Assembly (NCBI GenBank): GCA_013180625.2
Contig: SNVD02011027.1
Coordinates: 310,001-374,000, forward strand
DNA from: Boswellia sacra
Taxonomy: Eukaryota; Streptophyta; Magnoliopsida; Sapindales; Burseraceae
Length of the DNA: 64,000 bases
Direction of reading: 5' to 3'
Shown here: positions 55,401 through 64,000 of the stretch, piece by piece
How positions within the stretch are numbered: the stretch's first letter is position 1
Layout of the letters: each line of letters begins with the position of its first letter
Translations under genes and position numbers: made by a program
The notes under the pieces: generated by a model
The model's input: only the letters and a program-made list of their open reading frames with translations
Told to the model about the DNA's origin: nothing
Database searches by the model: none

Positions 55401-58138
55401 CAAATCGAGTTTTGAAACTTTTTTTGGTCTCTGAGGCTTTAGATAGAGTGTGTAAGATTTGATGGAGCACTAAAGCAAATTTATTTTTAACAATTTTTTT
55501 TTGCTATATGCTTGTTAAAATTGCAGATCATGGAGCAGAGACTGTCTCAAATATCATCTTTACTTATGCCACTAGTATACCAAATTTAGAGGTGAGTAAC
55601 TTTTCATGAATCCTTCTGGTAATGTCTTAGAGTCCATTATTCTATGAGGCGCACCTAACGTCACATGCCATTTGCTGCCTTTTGAAAATTTCAACCTTTA
55701 CTTTCTATGGCACTTTAAACTAACTGCTTTTGTTCACACAAGTTGATTAATACTAGAAGAGTTGCACCTAAAAGACAAAAATACAAAAAATAAAGAAAAA
55801 ACACATTTTTTTTCCTGTGCTACTATTTGTGGCAATGTAGCCAGGTTCCCGTGATAGTATTTGCTATAGTTGGCATGGTTTGGACAAAAATAATAGAAAA
55901 GAATTTGACACTAGGCAGAATCAAACTTCATTGCCTTAGGGGTAAGTAAAAGCAGACCCCTTTGGTGTGCCAAAGTCAAGCAAATCCTGAGTTCTCACAA
56001 GAACTCACGTTTCCTCATCTTAATTGTACTACAGGTTGGAGGAATCTTATCTTAGTAAGACTCTAATTTGTTTACACATGCATTAGATCTTTCCGAAAAA
56101 TATATCCCACTGTGATAGAAAAGTGATGGTCGAGTTTCCTCGTTAAAATTTTTTCTCACTCTCGTTAAGTTTTGAAGGAGGATTCATTACTAAAAGCTGC
56201 ATTTGGGTTACCTTTTCTTGTTAAAATAGTCTTATTTTGTTTGGGTGGCAGTTTGGAATAAGATAAGGACTCTAGGCTCTCCCTTGTAAAGTTTGCACCA
56301 CTGGAAGGTGCAAATTGTTTCTGGATCTCAATTTGTCTTCTTTAAAAAGCAGGTTCACTTTCTTCAAGCAATGCTGATATTTGTTTTTAAACCTTTTGTT
56401 TATTGGCTGTTGCCTGTCTTGTTCATCTCAAAGCTGGAAAGGTTTGCTTTTATCGAGAAAATATTTTGAGGAAGCCAGAATTCTGTCAGTGGAGTTGATA
56501 GAATTCATTGTATCTTTTTAGGGATTTGCTATAAGTTTTCAAGTAGCACTTCTATTTGGTTATTTGTCAATTGTTAATTCAGATCAATATTGGCCTTCTT
56601 TTATTTATTCATATTTAGATAAAACATAAAATATTGGTCTTCTTTTCTTGGTGGGTCTTTATTTCTGAAATTGATTTTAGATACAGGCTGGGTATTTGGG
56701 AGTTTAATGACAAATTTCAGTCGAAGACATTTATTTCATCTTTACGCAATAAGAAACTTGAATTTTAGGTTGTACAAGTTATGAATTTATTGCTAGTGCC
56801 ATCTAAAGGTTTTGACAAGGTAATAACCATTTCTTGCTTTTTTTTATTAGCATCACTGCCATGAAATGCAATTTTTTTTTTTTTTTAAATTTTGTATCTG
56901 TGTTTCTTTACATTTATTGTTGTAATTGAAGGTTGAAGACATTGTTTCAAAATTCAAAGACTTGCACGCCAAGCTGGAGATCATGCCTTCAGCTGCTGCA
57001 TATGAGAAGCTCATTGCTGATAGTTGTGATTTACATGAGGTATGAATCAAATTTATTGCTTCCATATAAATGTTTTCTATTTTATATTTTTTTGAGACAA
57101 TAACATTTTCTTTTCTTATTTTTAGGATCACCTCCATTCTGAAGGACAATTTAGCAAATGGGTTCAGCTGTTGGAGGACTTGCATGAACCAGACTATTTG
57201 ATTGAGGGTTACTTCAAACTGATCTTGCACTCTGTTCGATATAGGGATTTAAGGTAGATTTATATAAAATTTATTGTCTTTTCTTTTTTTATTGGATTAT
57301 TGATTTACATTATTAAGTTAGCTTATGTTGATACTTGATTCTTTTTTCGATCCAGTTCTGTCATTAATTTGCTTAAGCAGCTCAAGGATAAAATCAATAA
57401 TGATGAATTTATTATTGAAATTCTTTCAGCTGAGGTTTGTTTTGTTCTCCCTCCTACCCGGCTGTAGGACTGTCTGCTTACTCAAAATGCAGTTCAGGCA
57501 TACTACAGTTATATGTATAGATTTATCTGAATTCTAGTTAGGCAAACCTTTTGAACATTGTGCGTTTTCATACTTGATGTATTTTCTTCTGTTTAATGTC
57601 TTGACAGTTGTCATGTATTCGAGGTATAATTATGAACTAATGACGTGAACTTTATTTTTCCTATTTAATTATGTAGGTATTCGCCGAAATAGTAGAAGCT
57701 GAGCCTGCAGATTTAAAGTTTGGCCTGAACTTGCTTCAAGTTTTTAAGGATGTATTTGGTCTTCCTCCAACACGTAGAAGCCTTGATTTTCTCCTTAGTG
57801 CTTGTGTGAATGCCAAAGATTTAAAAAGCTCTCTGTTCATATGGAAAGAATATCAGAAAGCAAACCTACCTCACAATGCTTTGAGTTACTTGAGGTAATT
57901 ATGCTTGTTTTCACTTTTGTCTTTCTTATATACGACTTTTATCGATAATTTTGATTCAATCAATAGGGTGTTTATTTTCTCCATCAGTTGTATTGAACAC
58001 TCTCTTTGGATTTTTTGCAGGATGTATGAGGCCCTTCGAGCTTCTGGGGACCATCAATTTGCACAAAAAATGCTCAGTAACATTTCAAAAGATGATCGCC
58101 ATGTTCGCACGGTGATCCAGGCATGTCAATCGACTTAG
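52429..58138 (+). CDS. PPR-like organelle protein, 11 exons
   Basis: Exons: 52429-52662, 52840-52884, 53458-54045, 54437-54615, 55527-55591, 56769-56819, 56932-57039, 57126-57253, 57356-57434, 57677-57894, 58021-58138, all GT-AG. The leader MPVFVAKKLGSLCRLSLQAA, then RRANFSS, looks mitochondrial. Helical pair-like segments follow: VKEYNSSIRICIDKARDC, FRLEEETYGPILMCLIDMRM, VPRLGYYEMLLCISVGDEE, LEIMPSAAAYEKLIADSCD and LPPTRRSLDFLLSACVNAKD. These resemble pentatricopeptide repeats, which bind organelle RNA. The protein ends VIQACQST. It recalls At4g04790/At4g21880-type proteins, from memory only. One base seems missing at the exon 1/2 joint and one near 54505 in exon 4; with both counted the total is 1815 nt, or 604 residues. 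Intron 2 holds a LINE tail. Confidence 0.82.
53155..53395 (+). mobile_element. LINE-like 3' tail in intron 2 of the PPR-like gene
   Basis: It matches the minus-strand end of the element at 398-1094: gttaaggccgtttgtggtc, then ggactttacgtccttcttg, ggggtatgcctctcggattt and ...ttactaagtaacttttcc with a nine-A tail at about 53384-53392. Only ~230 bp remain, mostly 3' UTR. A clear target duplication was not found (ttgtt at both sides is too short to trust). Confidence 0.8.
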
Positions 58139-59818
58139 CTAGCTGAAGGGACGAAAAGTATATGATAAAAGAATGATTTGAACTAAGTACAAGAAAATGA
58201 GAAGAGCTTGCAATCCTTGTCTTCTCCATGTAGATATCCTTGTAATTAAGGATTTTGTATCTGAACATCAATTTTTGAACTTTTGTTACCATCGTCTCCC
58301 ATCCAACATCAAGGCTAGCTGGAGCCTGCTAAAGTCAACTACTCAAAACTCTAAACTTCAAGATAATAGAATTCGCCCCCGTCATCTTTGTTGTTTTGGT
58401 TGAAAATAATAACATAATGATATAGCCATGTCTGGTAAAAATGGTGGGCCTGGGATAGCAAAATATGCAAGGTCTGACAATTAAAATGACAATCGTAACA
58501 ATTACGTTTTCTGTTGATACGTCAAATACTGTAGATCAAATTATATGATAGTTTTGATTACGTGGGATGTGTTTCTTTTTGTGGATTAGTATTTTTGTTT
58601 TTATTTATATTTAAAATTGGGATTATCTTAAAAGTACCCTTGAATTTTGGTCTACTATCAGGTAGAGAACGAGTTTGCTATTTTAATCAATAACATCCTT
58701 AAGGTTGCCAAAAAATAATCATGTAACATTTTCCGTTAACTTAAGCATTCACAGGGCGGGGCAAAATAGATATCACAATTACTTTCCTACAGATTCAGAA
58801 CTCATCTTAACATTGATACAAAGTAGCTTTAGAACTTTCAAACGAGTAAATCCTTCAATAAGCCGCATCAAGCACTCCTTTTTGTTGTTGATTAATAATG
58901 AATGCACTACTAATATTTGAAGAGTCAATGATTACATTAGTGCCAAAAGCTGCAATACAAGGCCAAACATTTGCATGAACTCAAATTCAGGTTTTCAAGT
59001 TGCTTACAACACTTTCCTCCTATAGCTATGAAAGATCAAAGTTGAACATCACTACCCAAAAAGAAAAAAAAGACTAAAAAGAAAACAACAACAGAATACA
59101 CTGCTGAAGTTTCAAGATCCAAACACCAACATCACTATTAACACCACCGAAACATACAAGCAATCAAAAAAAAAAAAAAATAGAGAACATACAAGCAAAC
59201 TTGGTTGATTATCCATCACGACCCAAAAGAAATTGGAAGCAACAGCCACCATCAACCACTGCGATCACCAAACATCATCAACGGGCACATCACCTAGAAG
59301 AAATTAGAAGCAATAGCTACCATCAACCGCTACAACCACCAACCATCATCAACAACTACAATCGCCAACCATCATTAGCAATCGCATCAACAAGCACCTC
59401 CACCACCATCACCACCACTGAGCACAGCCATGCTTCCACCACCATGCAGGTTGAACCAACATATTAATTTAGGAGATTGGGGTATTTGGGTTTTGTATTT
59501 ATTGGAATAAATTGTTGAATCGATTTTGGGAGATTGGGGAATTACTGTTTTTTTTTTTAATTTTGTGATTTATTGAAGAGGTAGAAGATGAATGGAAGAA
59601 CAGAAGTGGAGATGGAGAAGAAGTAAAAGGTATGCAACTGGAGAGGAAGGAAGCGGAGAGAGAACGATAAAGAATAAAAAAAATTTTGTATTTTATTTGA
59701 TTAAAATTTATTACTCATTTATTAGGGGTAAAAAAGTATTTTTATACTTCTTTGGGGATCGGAACTAACGACTGATTCTTTTTTAAAAATGTTAGGGGTG
59801 AATCAAACTTAAACTTTG
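58139..59818. other. 3' flank of the PPR-like gene
   Basis: Non-coding. 59100-59460 contains repeated accaccatcaacc-type codons giving a Thr/Ser/His-rich frame (59201-59467) that I consider low-complexity noise. A plausible 3' UTR extends from 58139, without a clear poly(A) signal. Confidence 0.4.
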
Positions 59819-61172
59819 GGGCCCGTTTGTGAAGGGAGACTAATGCAGGATTGGACTATATTTTGGGATAAATAGTCCAATCTCTTGTTTGGTATTTTAA
59901 GAAGAGATTGAGATTGTATTATTGTTAGTTCTAATAGTGCCAATCTCATGGGACAAGTTGTCCCATGTGGAACCATGGGACTCAATAGTCCCAAGGTTTT
60001 ACAAAAATTTTTATTTTTATTATAATTGATAATATTATAATTAAAATATAATATAATAATAAATAAAAATAAATATTATTAAACTTATATTAAATAATAT
60101 TAAAAATACTTAATTCTGAATAAAAGAGTAATATTTAACAAGTTTTCAATAAATATAATTTTTAGCTATATTTAATTGTTATGTAATAAATAAAATTTTT
60201 ATTATAAATATTTTATTTTTCATAATATTACAAATTTTTATTATAATTGACAATATTATAATAAAAATATAAAATAATAATAAATAAAATAAAATATTAT
60301 TAAATTCATATTAAATAATATTGAAAATATTTACTTTTTCATAAAATAGTAATATTTAATAATTTTTTAAATAAATATAATTTGTAACTATATTTAAATA
60401 TTTAATAATGATGTAATAAAATATTTTTATTATAAATATTTTATTTTCCATTATAATGCAATCTTTATGTTTATAATAATTCATAAAATTATATTCAAAA
60501 TGTAATATAATTTTATTTTTATTATAATTTATAATATTATAGTTGAAATATAATAAATAAAAAAATAATATTATTAAATTCATATTAAATAATATTTAAA
60601 ATATTTACTTTTTCATAAAATAGTAATATTTAATAATTTTTTAAATAAATATAATTTGTAACTATATTTAAATATTTAATAATGATGTAATAAAATATTT
60701 TTATTATAAATATTTTATTTTCTATTATAATGCAATTTTTATGTTTATAATAATTCATAAAATTATATTCAAAATATAATATAATTTTATTTTTATTATA
60801 ATTGATAATATTATAGTTGAAATATAATAAATAAAAAAATAATATTATTAAATTCATATTAAATAATATTAAAAATCTTACTTTTTCATAAAATAATGAT
60901 ATTTAATAATTTTTAAATAAAAATAATTTTGAAATATATTTAAATATTTAATTAGCTATAAATATGATGTAATAATAAATTAAACTTGAAGAAAATTAAA
61001 TTCGTTTATATTTAAAAATAGATGTTTTAAAAGTTTATAATATACTAATATAGTCCAGTCTCATACTACACCAAACATAAGATAGCATTATATGTAATCC
61101 AGTCCAATCTAGTCCAATCCCAATCCTAATCTCAGTCCAGTCCAGTCCAGTCCGAAGTCTCAAACATGCAGT
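59819..61172. mobile_element. Non-autonomous Harbinger-type element related to 1806-7037
   Basis: The left end gggcccgtttgtgaaggg matches the right terminus of the autonomous element read in reverse (gggcccgtttggaag). The left subterminal text (ggactatattttgggataaa, then tcccatgtggaaccatgggac) is also shared with that end. The other end in reverse complement (ttcggactggactggactgg, then gagattaggattgggattgg, then cttatgtttggtgta) matches 1815-1950. The outermost ~15 bp at the right are degraded. It has no genes; the interior is a pure AT repeat array. It would depend on a transposase such as the one at 3874-5258. Confidence 0.8.
60010..60900. repeat. ~274-bp AT-rich tandem repeats
   Basis: Units at about 60356-60629 and 60630-60900 are nearly identical (for example tataatgcaatctttatg against tataatgcaatttttatg). 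A more diverged unit precedes them from about 60010. Two 75-codon minus-strand frames, one per unit, differ at only a few residues, but this reflects the repeat and not coding. Confidence 0.85.
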
Positions 61173-61329
61173 TTTGATATTATCCTATTTAAAATTATAC
61201 GATTAATTTTTAATTATTTTTAATTTTAAAAATAATATATAATTAATATTAAATATAAAATATATTAAAAATTATATAGTATAAAAAAAAGTTTTAGATT
61301 CGACAATCGACACATCTTTATTGTTTAAA

Positions 61330-61925
61330 ATATGAATTTGCTGTGAGTATCGCTTGACTGCAGCGACCCTTAGCCCGTTCAGGCCTTTCACTCAATGTCT
61401 CTTCTTTAGCTGTAGCTTTCACAACAGCCAGGTCCATCTCCATCAGCCTCAAAACTCTAGACAACTCGAGCCACCATTCTCTCTTCAACTTGACCTTTGT
61501 CTCTCAACGCTTCTGCCTCTTCTCTTGCTTTCTCAGCCACAATGTGTCCTGCTTTTGCCAAAAGCGCAGTGAAATCAAAATCTCTATCTATCAGCCCCTG
61601 CAACTTCTCCAAGAAATCCGTTATCACATACCCTATTGGCTTATCTAGTTTTACCTCTTTAGTTCTTCGCCGACCAACCTCAAGGTTTCGGTGGTTCTGG
61701 CTTCACAAGGCCTGTTCTTGCTTAATCCTCTTGTAGGGTCTCAAATTTTCTTCTCTTTTCAATGGTGAACGACTCAGGGTTTCTAGCCGATGAGTTTGGA
61801 GATGGAAAGTCTGCCACTGGTTGATTATCTGTTGTTGAGGTTAAATTGTTTGATGGAGAAGTGGATTCATTGAAGGTTACGAAAGATGGCGGGCTTGTTT
61901 GTGGATGTTGCTGAAAAAAAATCAT
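61330..61925 (-). pseudogene. Frameshifted fragment of a conserved plant gene
   Basis: On the minus strand a Pro/Ser-rich start (61925-61722) leads, after a stop and a frame change, to EVGRRRTKEVKLDKPIGYVI, then FLEKLQGLIDRDFDFTALLA and AEKAREEAEALRDKGQVEER. A second frame change gives ELSRVLRLMEMDLAVVKA, then KEETLSERPERAKGRC and QAILTANS. The continuous, charged helical sequence without intron in the last 400 bp looks like a real protein C-terminus. I do not recognise the product with confidence; it recalls a plastid-type coiled-coil protein. At least two frameshifts and one stop. Text just upstream (tgattttttttcag) could be a splice acceptor, so it may not be a processed copy. Confidence 0.55.
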
Positions 61926-64000
61926 TTTTTTTTAACAATTACAGGAAGGAGAAGGGTTTGGGATTGTTTTTTAATCCGTTTCAAAAAGATGTTTTTGTAA
62001 AAAAAATTAGGTTTAATAAAAGAGTTTAAAAGTAAAGAATCACTTATTTTTTAAATCTAATTTTTATTTCTAAAAATTAAAATATCAAAATTATTCTTAA
62101 TAAAAAATAAAAAATTACAGTTATTTATTAAATTTTTAATAATTGTTTATTTTTAAAAAATATTTATTTATTTTTTCTTATTATTAAAAATAATAAATTC
62201 ATTATTATTGCAACATCATATTAGTGATGTTTCAACAAGTCTTAGTTGAATATATTGCCAGGCAATAAAGACAAGATAAAGGGCCGTAGTTTCCTAGAAT
62301 TGCTACGACCAAGTGAAATTTTTTTTGGTTAATTTCTACAATCCCAATTAGCCAATGCAAACGAAATTCAGGAATCTGGATAGATGGCCGGAAGAAGTAA
62401 GAAAATTGAAAAATTAAATATATTTAATTTAAACATATATTAAATTAAAATTTAATGACCTTGCGGTGTTAAGTTTTCTTTTTTGTTCTTTTTAAATTTC
62501 ATAAATAAATTTAATCACTTAAAATTAAATTAATGTATTTAAATTAAAAATATATTAAATAAATCCAATAAAAATTGAAAATTAAAATAATATTTATTTC
62601 ATATGCATTAATTTATTATATTTTTATAAATTTAAAATTATCTTATCAATAAGTATGTGGATTTTTTGTTTATATGTTAATTTTTAATTTAATTTGATTG
62701 TGATATAAATTTAAAATTAAAATTTTTGGTATTAGTTACGTTATCATATGTTTTACATAAATTAAAAAATTATTTATATTTTTAAAATATTATAAAGTAT
62801 TTATATGTATCCAACATAAATATGTATATAATTTTTCTAAGTAATTAAAAAAATTAATTATGAATTTAATAGTTAAATATTATAAATGAATAATATACAT
62901 ATCCATTTTGGTCATTTATACAGAATAAAAGTAACAGCAGCAGCAATTTCAAAAACTATCTATTCTATTTTTGAAAAGTAAAACAGTTTTTAAAAATTGA
63001 TTTACTAAATATTTTCTTGCTTTTTTGTAAAGCTTATTTTTTCTACAGCAAACTAGAAGTTGCATTTTTTTTCCCAGCAATAGGAACCTAAAACTGACCA
63101 TTTATATAATAATTGTCCAGTATATATGTTGTTGATATTTGTTTGTCTCAAGTAAGGAAAATGTATACATTGAAAAAAAGGAATTAGCTACAATGCAACA
63201 GCTTCCTGGACCATTGGATTGGAGCTCTAAAATTGGAACTCCAATCAGTGGCTAGATAAAATCCCACTTTGCAAACCTCCAAGCAGTTATTCCAGTCACT
63301 AAAACAGTTCAAAGTTCCTTCTCCTTCAAGTCTTAAATTTTGTACTTTAAGAGCTAGTTTGATTTTGTTTTCCATCTTAGTGGACTTCTAGATTTTTGGC
63401 ATATAGGAAGGAATCATATATACAAGATTTAATGTTTTTGGTGTGCTCTTGAGTTGGATTGGGTATAAACCTGTCGCACTAGTTATACATTGAGGTTGTG
63501 GACTAGTTTTCTTTTCTTTTCTTTTTTTGTTTTTTTGTTAAGGAAATGCTTGTGTTAATATCAAAATGTGACACATTGGTACGTGCTATGCATATGATTA
63601 TTTTAGATCAACTTGTAATTAAAATATTGTGCTTGTTTAATGTTTCTAGAAATTGATTTTAGGATGTATTCGATTCATACTGAATATCTCTTTAAATTAG
63701 GGCATTATTGAAGTATCCTAGTTCATTTAGGAGTATATCATGTTTATGTCATATTTTATTTAGGAGATTACTTATATCACTTCTTATATTATTGATCATT
63801 ATCATATTCTTACCAAATTGAGTTTGATTAAGATTCTACAATATATTGGTGAGAACAACAACTGAATGTCACACTATATATATAATGTTATTTCACATAA
63901 CTTATATATAATGATGCATATGTGGGACGACATTTCAAGAAAAATAGAGGAGAACTTTAATACAAATTGGAATACAAGTTTGATTATGTTTTGTGAGAGT
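61926..64000. other. AT-rich intergenic DNA, nothing recognised
   Basis: No supportable gene, element terminus or tandem repeat. The 63-codon minus-strand frame at 63184-63375 has no family motif. The region 62220-62400 is less AT-rich, but I could not assign it. Confidence 0.4.

Noticed and set aside
59201..59467. 88-codon Thr/Ser/His-rich frame.
   Set aside because: Driven by repeated accacc/atcaac words; no signal, domain or upstream promoter.
60356..60857. Two near-identical 75-codon frames.
   Set aside because: They are shadows of the ~274-bp AT repeat; composition is Ile/Asn/Tyr/Lys only.

Overview
The window is plant nuclear DNA, most likely from a eudicot with a repeat-rich genome. 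It holds a spliced host gene with GT-AG introns and an organelle-type leader. The rest is dominated by plant-specific transposon lineages: Tat-type Ty3/Gypsy, SIRE-type and other Copia, PIF/Harbinger, CACTA, hAT, MULE, TRIM and LINE remnants. Base composition is AT-rich. I see no rRNA, no canonical tRNA gene and no CRISPR array.

Layout. 1-1805 and 7041-7502 are the 3' region of a Tat-type retrotransposon cut by the left window edge. It is interrupted by a LINE-like fragment (398-1094, 15-bp target duplication) and by a 5.2-kb PIF/Harbinger element (1806-7037) with an apparently uninterrupted three-exon transposase. 7503-27353 is a decayed ~19.9-kb Tat-type element: LTR, PBS, gag, protease, RT, RNase H, archaeal-type RNase H, integrase, then a long 3' region and the second LTR. 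The 3' region carries antisense genes: two DUF7745-like copies within a tandem duplication that also copied the integrase C-terminus, and one multi-exon plant-mobile-domain (PMD) gene. A hAT MITE with two tRNA-like (A box/B box) segments sits between gag and protease.

27354-30367 is an inverted, scrambled piece of the same Tat family. It is followed by three head-to-tail partial LTRs in minus orientation (30368-33366). 33367-36157 is unassigned. 36161-42151 is a CACTA element containing a captured MULE transposase 3' fragment, a palindromic cluster of five TRIM LTRs, and a MULE-type MITE with a 32-bp minisatellite. 42155-47187 holds a SIRE-like Copia gag (550 aa, open) and two opposed LTRs forming a large inverted repeat with 66-bp tandem repeats in each arm. 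47188-50628 is an older Copia pol remnant with its 3' LTR.

The only convincing host gene is at 52429-58138 (+). It is an 11-exon PPR-like, probably organelle-targeted protein of about 604 aa, with a LINE tail in intron 2 and two places where one base appears to be missing. 59819-61172 is a non-autonomous relative of the Harbinger element filled with ~274-bp AT-rich repeats. 61330-61925 (-) is a frameshifted host-gene fragment. The remaining AT-rich DNA shows nothing I can support.

The strongest candidate for something little described is the Tat-type element carrying several antisense PMD/DUF7745-type genes, each preceded by a promoter-like block resembling the LTR's own U3. All reading was by eye; alignments and family searches were not run.
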